A stretch of DNA of 21,424 bases from Verrucomicrobiota bacterium. GTDB taxonomy: Bacteria > Verrucomicrobiota > Verrucomicrobiia > Limisphaerales > AV2. Positions 14,401 to 21,424 of the stretch are shown one piece after another. The stretch lies in assembly GCA_003218935.1 (NCBI GenBank), contig QHPA01000192.1, positions 1-21,424 on the forward strand. The letters run 5' to 3'. The notes beneath the pieces were generated by a model that saw only the letters and a program-made list of their open reading frames with translations, searched no databases and was not told where the DNA came from. Both the position numbers and the translations under genes were made by a program. The first letter of the stretch is position 1; each line of letters starts with the position of its first letter.

Positions 14401-15411
14401 ATGTTACTCATCGTCACGCCCCGACAACTGACCCGGCGCGCGGAACTGTATCATCAACTGGCTTCGCTGCTGAGCGCCGGGGTCGGCATGATTCAGGCGC
14501 TGGAAATGATTCGTCACAACCCGCCCGGTTACTCCTTCCGCCAACCGCTCTCTCAACTCATCGCGAAAATCACCGAAGGTGCCACGGTCGCGGAATCCAT
14601 GCTGAGCCTGGGCCGTTCGCTGCCCTCCTTTGATCTGGCGCTGATTCAGGCCGCCGAACAAAGCGGACGCCTGCCCGAGTGTTTTCGGCTGCTCGCCGAC
14701 TATTACAATGAACGCGCCCGGCTTGCGCGCCGGGTCATGGCCGATCTGGCTTACCCCCTTTTCATACTGCACTTCGCCATTTGCATTTTTCCCGTTTCTC
14801 AACTTGTCCAATTGGTGAGCCGGTTCGACGTCTTCGGTTTTTTACGGGCGAAGTTCATCCTGCTGGCGCCGGCTTACGCGGTCGTTTTCATTTTGATCGT
14901 GGCCTGCCAGGGACAACGGGGCGAGACGTGGCGCGCGAACGTCGAACGGGCGTTGCGCTGGGTCCCGGTTCTTGGCCCGGCTCGGCGCAATCTGGCTCTG
15001 GCCCGATTGTCCGCCGCTTTGGAAGCTCTGATCAGCGCGGGTGTCTCGATCTTCGATTCGTGGGAACTTGCCGCTGCCGCGAGCGCCTCACCCGCCTTGC
15101 GACGCGCGGTGCATGGTTGGCAGGCTGCTTTGCGATCCGGCGAAACTCCCGGAGAGCTGGTGGCGCGCACGTCCGAGTTTCCTGAACTCTTTGCCAATCT
15201 TTATCAAACCGGCGAGGTGAGCGGACAACTGGACGATTCCCTCCGCCGGCTCCATCAGCATTACCAGGAAGAGGGCTCGCGCAAGCTGCACATCTTTGCT
15301 CAATGGGTGCCGCGCCTGATCTACTTTGCCATTCTGCTGGCGATTGCCTATCAGATCGTCAGCTTCTGGAGCGGCTATTACAACAACGTCTTTCAGCAAC
15401 TCAATCTCTGA
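14401..15411 (+). CDS. Type II secretion system F family inner-membrane protein
   Basis: The 336-residue protein carries two T2SS-F domains. The first starts at LYHQLASLLSAGVGMIQALE (about 17-36) with EGATVAESM and PSFDLALIQAAEQSGRLPEC. The second starts at LARLSAALEALISAGVSIFD (about 199-218) with ELFANLYQTGEVSGQLDDSL. Membrane helices lie near 115-140, 150-165 and 300-320. In type II secretion and type IV pili the F/PilC protein is the platform that the assembly ATPase acts on. No ATPase, pilin or secretin gene is adjacent, so its machine is unclear. It starts 23 nt after trxA. Confidence 0.88.
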   Translation: MLLIVTPRQLTRRAELYHQLASLLSAGVGMIQALEMIRHNPPGYSFRQPLSQLIAKITEGATVAESMLSLGRSLPSFDLALIQAAEQSGRLPECFRLLADYYNERARLARRVMADLAYPLFILHFAICIFPVSQLVQLVSRFDVFGFLRAKFILLAPAYAVVFILIVACQGQRGETWRANVERALRWVPVLGPARRNLALARLSAALEALISAGVSIFDSWELAAAASASPALRRAVHGWQAALRSGETPGELVARTSEFPELFANLYQTGEVSGQLDDSLRRLHQHYQEEGSRKLHIFAQWVPRLIYFAILLAIAYQIVSFWSGYYNNVFQQLNL

Positions 15412-15430
15412 TCTGAGGTAGTCTTCGCGC

Positions 15431-16582
15431 ATGAAGCTGGCCGACCTGCTCTCGAACGAGGAGCTTCGCCGATCCGAATTTCCCGTGACGCGAGACAAAA
15501 TATTTCTCGCTCACGCTGGCGTGTGCCCCTTGCCAGGCCGTGTGTGTGAAGCCATCCGCAACTACGCCGGGTTATGCGCTCAAGGCGACCAGGAAACACT
15601 GTTGCCGGCGCAGCAAATGTACCATTCGCGCGCGCTCGCCGCCCGTCTGCTCAACGCGCGGCCGGACGAAATCGCCTTCGTCGGCCCGACTTCGCTCGCG
15701 CTCAGCTTCATCGCTGCCGGGCTGCCTTGGAGGAAGAACGACAACGTCCTCATTTATTTCGATGATTATCCCGCGAACGTCTATCCGTGGATGGCGCTGG
15801 CGGAACGCGGCGTGGAAGTGCGCTTCCTGAGCGCGCGCGAACCGGGCCGCCTGCGTCCGTTGGAAGTGATCGGCCAGGTGGACGAACAAACGCGGCTGGT
15901 TGCGCTGGCCTCATGCCATTTCGTGTCCGGCTACCGGATTGACCTGAACGCCATCGGCCAGGCGCTGCACGAACGCAACATCCTGTTCTGTCTTGATGCC
16001 ATCCAAACGCTCGGCGCTTTCCCGACCACCGTCGAGCACATTGATTTCCTCGCGGCCGACGCGCACAAGTGGCTGCTCGGCCCATGCGCCGCCGGCATTC
16101 TTTACGTGCGAAAAGGGCTTCAGGACAATTTGCGTCCCGCGGCTTACGGCTGGCACAACGTACTTTGCCCCAACTACGTCGCTCAGGAGCAACTCGTCTT
16201 CCGCCCCGACGCTCGCCGCTACGAAGCCGGCACCCAAAACCTTCTCGGTCTCGTCGGGCTGAACGCGGCGATGGAACTGCTGTTGGAAATCGGCATCGAC
16301 AACATTGCCGCCGAATTGTTGCGAAAGCGCGCGCTGCTGGTTCCCGCGCTGAAGAACAAAGGCTATTGCGTGCTGCATGCCGACGTGCCGCCCGCCAACG
16401 CCAGCGGCATCATCACGTTTTATCGCGAGGGCGCCGGCATGGCCGCGCTGTACGAAAAGCTCGAAGCCGCCAACATTATTGCTTCGCTCCGCGCCGACCG
16501 CAGCGGCCGCCAGCACCTTCGACTCTCCCCGCACTTCTACAACACTGATGCCGAGTTGCAGCGCGTTGTGCAACTCTTGTAG
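15431..16582 (+). CDS. Class V aminotransferase (cysteine-desulfurase-like, PLP enzyme)
   Basis: The 383-residue protein has the class V fold pattern. It has an N-terminal substrate loop FLAHAGVCPLPGRVCEAI, FVGPTSLALSFIAAGL for cofactor phosphate binding, and LVALASCHFVSGYRIDL. The cofactor aspartate lies in LFCLDAIQTLG and the Schiff-base lysine in FLAADAHKWLLGP. YEAGTQNLLGLVGLNAAMEL matches the conserved Arg/Gly region. The reaction (desulfurase, aminotransferase or lyase) cannot be decided from this. A GAGG ribosome site stands about 12 nt upstream of ATG 15431. It follows the secretion-F gene by 19 nt. Confidence 0.88.
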   Translation: MKLADLLSNEELRRSEFPVTRDKIFLAHAGVCPLPGRVCEAIRNYAGLCAQGDQETLLPAQQMYHSRALAARLLNARPDEIAFVGPTSLALSFIAAGLPWRKNDNVLIYFDDYPANVYPWMALAERGVEVRFLSAREPGRLRPLEVIGQVDEQTRLVALASCHFVSGYRIDLNAIGQALHERNILFCLDAIQTLGAFPTTVEHIDFLAADAHKWLLGPCAAGILYVRKGLQDNLRPAAYGWHNVLCPNYVAQEQLVFRPDARRYEAGTQNLLGLVGLNAAMELLLEIGIDNIAAELLRKRALLVPALKNKGYCVLHADVPPANASGIITFYREGAGMAALYEKLEAANIIASLRADRSGRQHLRLSPHFYNTDAELQRVVQLL

Positions 16583-16667
16583 CATAAGAAATGAGATAGG
16601 CTTTCCAAACAAAACTTGCCAGCGCCAAGATGCTCAGGCTTACTTTGCCGGGGTTGATTTTGATTTG

Positions 16668-18512
16668 ATGCCCAAATTCGATTCCGAACTGTTGTCCAAA
16701 GCCAAATCGCTCGGATTTTCCGACCGGCAAATCGCAAATCTTTCCGGCAAGACCGAGGACGAAATCCGCGCGCTGCGGAAAAAACTCGGACTCGTTCCGA
16801 GCTATCGTCTCGTGGACACCTGCGCCGCCGAATTTGAGGCTTACACACCCTACTATTATTCGACTTACGACCGCGGCGACGACGAAGTGCGGCCTTCGGA
16901 CAAGCGCAAGATAATGATTCTCGGCGGCGGCCCGAACCGGATCGGCCAGGGCATCGAGTTCGATTATTGCTGCGTGCACGCCGCGTTCGCGCTCAAGGAA
17001 GACGGCTTCGAGACGCTCATGGTCAACTCGAACCCGGAGACGGTTTCCACCGACTACGACACGAGTGACAAACTTTTTTTCGAGCCGCTCACACTGGAGG
17101 ACGTGCTGCACATTTACGAGCGGGAACAATGCTGGGGCGCCGTCGCGCAGTTCGGCGGCCAGACCCCGCTGAACCTCGCGCTCGGTCTGCAACAGAACGG
17201 AGTCAATATCATCGGCACTTCGCCGCAGAGCATTGAAATCGCCGAGGACCGCAAGCTCTTTGCCGCCATGCTCAACAAGCTGAATATCCCGCAGCCGCCC
17301 AACGGGATTGCGACGAATGAAGCTGGAGCGCTCGAAGTCGCGAAGCAACTGTGTTACCCGATCCTGGTGCGACCTTCCTTCGTGCTGGGCGGGCGCGCGA
17401 TGCAAATCGTCTATTCCGACGCCGAGTTGCAGCACTACATGCGGTTCGCGGTCGAAGCCTCCCCCGAACGCCCCGTGCTGGTGGACAAATTCCTCGAAGA
17501 CGCGACGGAAGTGGACGTCGATTGCATTGCCGACGTCGGGCATTTTGAAAAGTGGGACACGGCTTCCAGCCCGTCGGCCAATTCAAAAGACAGGCTGGGG
17601 GCGTGTCCCACCATCGTCATCGGCGGGATGCTCGAGCACATCGAGTTTGCCGGCGTGCATTCCGGGGATGCTGCCATGGTCCTGCCGCCGCACACGTTGT
17701 CGAAAAGCGTCATCGAAACCATCCGCGAATACACTCAGGCCATGGCGCGCGAGTTGAAAGTCATTGGCTTGATGAACGTGCAATTCGCCGTGAAGGGCGA
17801 GATGGTTTACGTGCTCGAGGTGAATCCGCGGGCGTCACGGACCGTGCCGTTTGTCAGCAAGGCCATTGGCGTGCCGCTGGCGAAACTCGCGGCGAAAGTG
17901 ATGGCCGGCAGGAAATTGACCGAACTCGGTTTTACAAAAGAGATCTGGCCGAAGTATTGGGCGGTCAAAGAGTCCGTCTTTCCGTTCAACCGTTTCCACG
18001 GCCAGGACATTTTGCTCTCGCCGGAAATGCGTTCGACCGGTGAGGTCATGGGTCTGGACGCCGATCTCGGCATCGCCTACGCGAAATCACAGATGGCCGC
18101 GAACGCGCCGTTGCCGTTGTGCGGTCGCGTCTTCATCAGCGTCAGTGACGCCCACAAGAAGGACGCTGTCGCCCTGGCCCGGCAATTTGCCGAGCTGGGC
18201 TTTGAAATCATTTCCACCACCGGCACGGCGACGGTGCTGGACAAGGCAGGCCTGAAAGTACAGCGCATTTTCAAGCTGGCTGAAGGCCGCCCCAACGCGC
18301 TCGACCTGCTCAAGAATCGCGAGATTCAGCTGGTTATTAACACGCCGTCCGGCCAGGTGCCCCGCGCTGATGAGGTGAAAATCCGCACGACCGCAGTTTA
18401 CACGAACACGCCGATTATGACCACGCTCAGCGGCGCGCGGGCCGCGGCGCTCGGTATTGCCGCCCTGAAGAAGTCCGGTTACTCGGTGAAGACGCTGCAG
18501 GAATATCATTGA
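16668..18512 (+). CDS. carB: Carbamoyl-phosphate synthase large subunit, C-terminal half
   Basis: The protein has 614 residues against about 1,070 for a full subunit. It begins inside the oligomerisation domain (LLSKAKSLGFSDRQIANLSG, then LVDTCAAEFEAYTPYYYSTY). It continues with the second ATP-grasp domain (IMILGGGPNRIGQGIEFDYC, SNPETVSTDYDTSD, AQFGGQTPLNLA, VRPSFVLGGRAMQIV, VLEVNPRASRTVPFVSK). It ends with the MGS allosteric domain (GRVFISVSDAHKKDAVALA). ATG at 16668 fits; the longer upstream frame runs through the aminotransferase gene. The first synthetase half is not in the window, so carB is split, as in Aquifex and some methanogens. The domain phosphorylates carbamate for pyrimidine and arginine synthesis. 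Residues 296-315 are an insertion, described separately. The 85-nt gap after the aminotransferase suggests a possible shared transcript. Confidence 0.9.
   Translation: MPKFDSELLSKAKSLGFSDRQIANLSGKTEDEIRALRKKLGLVPSYRLVDTCAAEFEAYTPYYYSTYDRGDDEVRPSDKRKIMILGGGPNRIGQGIEFDYCCVHAAFALKEDGFETLMVNSNPETVSTDYDTSDKLFFEPLTLEDVLHIYEREQCWGAVAQFGGQTPLNLALGLQQNGVNIIGTSPQSIEIAEDRKLFAAMLNKLNIPQPPNGIATNEAGALEVAKQLCYPILVRPSFVLGGRAMQIVYSDAELQHYMRFAVEASPERPVLVDKFLEDATEVDVDCIADVGHFEKWDTASSPSANSKDRLGACPTIVIGGMLEHIEFAGVHSGDAAMVLPPHTLSKSVIETIREYTQAMARELKVIGLMNVQFAVKGEMVYVLEVNPRASRTVPFVSKAIGVPLAKLAAKVMAGRKLTELGFTKEIWPKYWAVKESVFPFNRFHGQDILLSPEMRSTGEVMGLDADLGIAYAKSQMAANAPLPLCGRVFISVSDAHKKDAVALARQFAELGFEIISTTGTATVLDKAGLKVQRIFKLAEGRPNALDLLKNREIQLVINTPSGQVPRADEVKIRTTAVYTNTPIMTTLSGARAAALGIAALKKSGYSVKTLQEYH
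17552..17611. repeat. 60-nt palindromic element translated inside carB
   Basis: The arms start GTGGGACACGGCTTCCAGCC at 17552 and end in GGCTGGGGGCGTGTCCCAC at 17611. The outer 10 bp are perfect, the rest pair with a one-base bulge and mismatches, and the centre is AT-richer. The element is exactly 60 nt. It is translated as WDTASSPSANSKDRLGACPT (residues 296-315) between DVGHFEK and IVIGGMLEHIEFAG. In known CarB proteins these segments are joined by a short turn. Confidence 0.88.
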
Positions 18513-18520
18513 GGGAGCGC

Positions 18521-18573
18521 GAAGTAATGGAGTATTGGAGCGCTGGGATTCACTCCATCACTCCGTTATCTTC
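18521..18573. repeat. Imperfect inverted repeat between carB and the permease gene
   Basis: GAAGTAATGGAGTATTGGAG (18521-18540) pairs imperfectly with the region 18551-18573 (CACTCCATCACTCCGTTATC). It overlaps the 3' end of the permease gene and lies between two converging genes. It could serve as a two-way terminator or be a dispersed GGAGTGATGG-type repeat. Confidence 0.5.
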
Positions 18574-19308
18574 CGAACACTTCCCAGCCGTAGCGCAAAA
18601 TCATTACGGCGACGACCACCAGGAAAAAGACGCGGACGAAGGCGTTTCCTTTGAGGATGGCGAGCCGGCTTCCCGTCCACGCGCCCAGCATATTGCACAG
18701 CCCCATCGGCACTGCGAATTGGTAAAAAATTCTGTGCGTGGCGGCGAAGTAAATCACCGCGGAAAGGTTGGTGGCGAAGTTGATGACCTTCGCGCTGGCC
18801 GACGCGGTCAGGAAGTCGAAGCCAAACAGGCCGATGAAAATGAAAATCAGAAAGCTGCCCGTGCCTGGCCCGAAAAAACCGTCGTAAAAACCGATCACCA
18901 CGCCGACCAGAATGCCGAACTGTCGCTCGCGGTGGGCCGTGAACTGCGGCGCGTGCAGGTTGCCGAAGTCTTTCCTCCAGTAGATGTGTATGGCCACGGC
19001 AACGAGCAGGAATAAAACAATCGGTTTCAAAACCTGCGCGTTGAGCAGCGAAACTGTACGCGCGCCGAGAAATGAAAACACGAAGGCCGCCAGTCCGGCG
19101 GGGAGAATCGACTGCCAGTTCATTTGGACGCGCCGTGAATATTGCGCTGCGGCCATGCCGGTTCCGCAGATGGAGGAAAGCTTGTTCGTGCCGAACACCG
19201 ATACCAACGAGTCTGACAGCGGGGAAGTTGAATCAGGCCGCCGCCGCCGACGACAGAGTCGACAAAGCCGGCGAGAGAGGCGAACAGGCACAACCACAGG
19301 GTTTCCAC
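18566..19308 (-). pseudogene. TauE/SafE-family sulfite exporter-like permease, frameshifted
   Basis: On the minus strand the gene starts in one frame at GTG 19308 with VETLWLCLFASLAGFVDSVV, GGGGLIQLP. It then continues in a different frame from about 19220 with SVFGTNKLSSICGTGMAAAQ, YSRRVQMNW and through to FVRVFFLVVVAVMILRYGWE. In the family, LPxL and V-x-x-x-GTNK(L/F)A/S are separated by about a dozen residues; here only 17 nt remain, so about 20 nt were deleted and the frame broken. Several membrane helices are otherwise intact, and the length (about 247 codons) is normal. Intact members export sulfite or organosulfonates. This is either a recent pseudogene or an assembly/sequence error near 19215-19235. 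Confidence 0.75.
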
Positions 19309-19439
19309 GGGGTGAGAATACACAGAGCTTTGCGGATTTTGCCAGATTGAGGGCAAGCGCAGGGCGCAAAGCAACCCGATCCGGACGCCAGCGCGCGTTT
19401 TCACATGACAGGCGCGACGCAAAGTGGTACACAGCGTTC

Positions 19440-19955
19440 ATGCAATCATCGGCCATGGCCCGCGGCGGTCGCAGTCTATCTTCCAGCGCCGAAGTGAAGC
19501 GTGTTTTGCTCGTGGAGGACGAGCCTGACCTGACAGTGTTGCTGAAGGATTATCTGGAGGGGTACTTTTATCGTGTGACCAAGGTTGGGAACGGTGTCGA
19601 TGGACTTAAAGCCATCATGGATTCGGACTTTGACGTCGTCCTCTGCGACGTGGTGATGCCGCAAATGCCGGGCGACATGTTTTACCACGCGGTTCGACGG
19701 GTCCAACCGCAATTGTGCGATCGGTTCATCTTTATCACGGCGCACGGAGAAGACCCGCGTGTCGTGGAATTTCTAAATCACGTGAGCGAGATGGTCCTGA
19801 TGAAACCGTTTCATCTGGATGACTTGCTGGAGATGATTTTGCTCCTGTTCCGCGAATTGGAAAGCACGACCAACCGGCTGGTTTTTCCCGAAGAGCCGCT
19901 CGTCCTTCCGCCCGTCCCGGCGCAGATGGATCTTCGTCCCCGGCCTCCGGCTTGA
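19440..19955 (+). CDS. Single-domain response regulator (CheY-like receiver)
   Basis: The 172-residue protein is mostly one receiver domain. It has VLLVEDEPDLTVLLKDYLEG, the phospho-acceptor Asp70 in VVLCDVVMPQMPG, the Thr of FIFITAHGEDP and the conserved Lys in VLMKPFHLDDL. The C-terminal 40 residues are Pro-rich with no DNA-binding domain. It may start at ATG 19440 or at 19455. It must signal through a partner protein. Its receiver resembles that of the hybrid kinase in the window (DMFYHAVRRVQPQL against EFYQQAVQKKPELT), so a phosphorelay between them is possible, although they are not adjacent. It ends 16 nt from the convergent phoU. Confidence 0.88.
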   Translation: MQSSAMARGGRSLSSSAEVKRVLLVEDEPDLTVLLKDYLEGYFYRVTKVGNGVDGLKAIMDSDFDVVLCDVVMPQMPGDMFYHAVRRVQPQLCDRFIFITAHGEDPRVVEFLNHVSEMVLMKPFHLDDLLEMILLLFRELESTTNRLVFPEEPLVLPPVPAQMDLRPRPPA

Positions 19956-19971
19956 ACTCGCCCTGCGCCGG

Positions 19972-20643
19972 TCAGCCCTCGCGGGAGGCCTGCCCTTTGC
20001 CGGTGTGCCGGATGTCCTTCGCTTCGTAGAGATAGACGACTTCCTCAGCCACGTTCGTGGCGTGGTCGGCGATCCGTTCCAGGCTTTTGGAAATCACCAT
20101 CAGGTTCAGACAGCGTGTGATGGTCGTCGGTTTTTCAACCATGTAACTGGATAGCTCGCGATGCAGTTGTCTGTTCAACGCATCCACCTCTTTGTCGCGC
20201 GGGATGACCGCGCGGGCTTTTTCCGGATTGGCGTTGACGAAGGCGTCGAGCGCGTCGTCAAGCATCTCCAGGGCCATCTTCGCCATGCGCGGGATGTCGA
20301 TGTAAGGCTTGAGTTGCGGCTCCTGGCTCAGCTCGACTGCCCGGCGGGAAATGGTTGTGGCTTCGTCACCCACGCGCTCGAGGTCATGCGAGATTTTCAT
20401 GGCCACGGCAATCAGTCGCAGGTCGCTGGCCAGTGGCGCCTTGGAGAGCAGCCCGATCGCCATCTCGTCCACTTCGATCTCCAACTGATCAATGCCGTTG
20501 TCTTCTTCCTTCACGCTCCGGGCGAGGTCGTCGTCACGATCAACCAGCGCCTTGATGGCGTTGTTGACGGCAGCTTCGGCCTTGCTGGCCATGGTCAGCA
20601 GTTTCTCTTTCAGCGCCGCGAGTTCCTGATCGAAGTGTTGCAT
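19972..20643 (-). CDS. phoU: Phosphate signalling protein PhoU
   Basis: The 223-residue protein is two PhoU three-helix bundles in tandem. The first is FDQELAALKEKLLTMASKAE with DLRLIAVAMKISHDLERVGD. The second is MALEMLDDALDAFVNANPEK with LNLMVISKSLERIADHATNVAEE. The metal-binding E-x-x-x-D motifs E-R-V-G-D and E-R-I-A-D-H are intact. PhoU represses the PhoR/PhoB response when phosphate is plentiful and restrains the Pst transporter. It follows pstB by 11 nt on the same strand, so the two are translated from one messenger. Confidence 0.95.
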   Translation of the reverse strand: MQHFDQELAALKEKLLTMASKAEAAVNNAIKALVDRDDDLARSVKEEDNGIDQLEIEVDEMAIGLLSKAPLASDLRLIAVAMKISHDLERVGDEATTISRRAVELSQEPQLKPYIDIPRMAKMALEMLDDALDAFVNANPEKARAVIPRDKEVDALNRQLHRELSSYMVEKPTTITRCLNLMVISKSLERIADHATNVAEEVVYLYEAKDIRHTGKGQASREG

Positions 20644-20654
20644 AATTTTTCAAA

Positions 20655-21424
20655 TCAACCGAACCGTCCGGTCACGTAATCCTCCGTCTGTTTCCTGGTC
20701 GGGCTGGTGAAGATTTTGCGTGTCGCGTCGAACTCGACCAATTCGCCGAGATAGAGGAAGGCCGTGAAATCCGAGATGCGCGCGGCCTGTTGCATGTTGT
20801 GCGTGACGATGACGATGGTGAAGTCCTGCTTCAACTCAAGAATCAGGTCTTCGATTTTGGCGGTCGCCAGCGGGTCCAGCGCGGAAGCGGGTTCGTCCAT
20901 CAGCAGCACTTCCGGCTGGACGGCCAGCGCGCGCGCGATGCAGAGGCGCTGTTGCTGGCCGCCCGACAGGCTGATGGCCGGAGCGTGCAGCCGATCTTTG
21001 ACTTCGTCCCACAGCGCGGCCATGCGCAGTGATTTTTCCATTCGGTCCACCAGCGTCGCGCGGGCGCGCACGCCGTTGAGCCGCAAACCGACCGTCACGT
21101 TGTCGGCAATGGACATGGTCGGAAAGGGGTTCGATTTCTGAAACACCATGCCGACGCGCCGGCGAACGATCACCGGCTCGACGCCGCCCGCGTAAATGTC
21201 CTCGCCGAACAGGCGGATCTCGCCCGTCATGCGCGCCTCCGGCACCAGCTCGTGCATGCGATTCAACGCGCGCAGGAAAGTGGATTTGCCGCAGCCGCTC
21301 GGACCGATGATCGCGGTGACTGCCCGCGCCTGGACTTCGAGCGAAACGCCCTTGAGCACCTGATTCTTCCCGAAATAAACGGAAAGGTTTTTCACCGTGA
21401 GCGCAGGAATTGAAGGAGCCGAGG
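20655..21424 (-). CDS. pstB: Phosphate ABC transporter ATP-binding protein PstB (5' end outside window)
   Basis: From the window edge the frame reads ...[20 protein letters not shown], then Walker [33 protein letters not shown] (Q-loop; the P-x-x-x-x-FPTMSI region is specific to PstB), signature [15 protein letters not shown], Walker [13 protein letters not shown], switch His in [14 protein letters not shown], and the end [10 protein letters not shown]. The GTG at 21395 could be a start, but the frame is open to 21424 and PstB usually has 10-15 residues before this point, so the start probably lies beyond the edge. It powers phosphate import with PstS, PstC and PstA, which should lie upstream. 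No Pho box was visible in the window. Confidence 0.95.
   Translation of the reverse strand, partial: SAPSIPALTVKNLSVYFGKNQVLKGVSLEVQARAVTAIIGPSGCGKSTFLRALNRMHELVPEARMTGEIRLFGEDIYAGGVEPVIVRRRVGMVFQKSNPFPTMSIADNVTVGLRLNGVRARATLVDRMEKSLRMAALWDEVKDRLHAPAISLSGGQQQRLCIARALAVQPEVLLMDEPASALDPLATAKIEDLILELKQDFTIVIVTHNMQQAARISDFTAFLYLGELVEFDATRKIFTSPTRKQTEDYVTGRFG

Noticed and set aside
16377..16667. An N-terminal extension of carB overlapping the aminotransferase
   Set aside because: It is an out-of-frame reading of the aminotransferase gene and does not contain the missing part of the oligomerisation domain.
18509..19015. A 168-codon plus-strand frame between carB and the response regulator
   Set aside because: It is antisense to the conserved permease frame and is rich in Glu/Lys/Asp from reverse-complemented hydrophobic codons.
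18984..19439. A long N-terminal extension of the response regulator
   Set aside because: It is antisense to the permease remnant and low in complexity; the receiver domain starts soon after ATG 19440.

Overview
The window looks like a piece of a GC-rich Verrucomicrobiota chromosome, probably of the Limisphaerales/Pedosphaera type. This is inferred from gene content and style: a secreted lamin-tail-domain protein, a class V aminotransferase next to a stand-alone type II secretion F protein, an RRM protein with a glycine tail, and many families of small dispersed palindromes and GCGGAGT-type heptamers, some of them inside genes. No rRNA, tRNA, CRISPR array or insertion-sequence transposase was found.

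Layout. 1-600: 5' part of a secreted lamin-tail-domain protein (minus strand), then a non-coding stretch with a palindromic element. 940-1521: rsmD. 1720 to about 2580: a broken serine beta-lactamase-like gene with an in-frame stop and a lost 3' end. 2573-2887: gene scraps, namely the start of an unknown minus-strand gene and a second, diverged copy of the 3' end of the cyclase gene. 2926-3760: a two-gene minus-strand module (small protein plus DUF6036-type nucleotidyltransferase). 3827-5908: a squalene-hopene-cyclase-like gene carrying several translated repeat elements. 6002-6469: a DCC-family (DUF393) thiol oxidoreductase-like gene. 6841-9919: a divergent operon of type III polyketide synthase, SAM methyltransferase and FAD-dependent oxidoreductase. 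Together with the divergent cyclase and DCC genes this may be a lipid/terpenoid locus; the three-gene core resembles phenolic-lipid (alkylresorcinol/alkylquinone) operons.

10229-12790: a 56-residue small ORF and a membrane hybrid histidine kinase. 13013-13360: RRM RNA-binding protein with a good intrinsic terminator. 13591-18512: a co-directional run of a Pro/Ala-rich single-TM protein, thioredoxin, a T2SS-F-like membrane protein, a class V aminotransferase and the C-terminal half of carbamoyl-phosphate synthase large subunit. The latter carries a 20-residue in-frame insertion that coincides exactly with a 60-nt palindromic repeat. 18566-19308: a TauE/SafE permease gene with an apparent frameshifting deletion. 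19440-19955: a single-domain response regulator. 19972-21424: phoU and pstB (minus strand), the end of a phosphate-uptake (Pst) operon that continues off the window.

The most notable pattern is that short palindromic repeats have invaded protein-coding genes without breaking the reading frame (cyclase gene about five times, carB once), much as Rickettsia palindromic elements do. The second is the nucleotidyltransferase module, which sits between two near-identical 54-nt copies of the cyclase 3' end, as if a module had entered there and restored the gene end.
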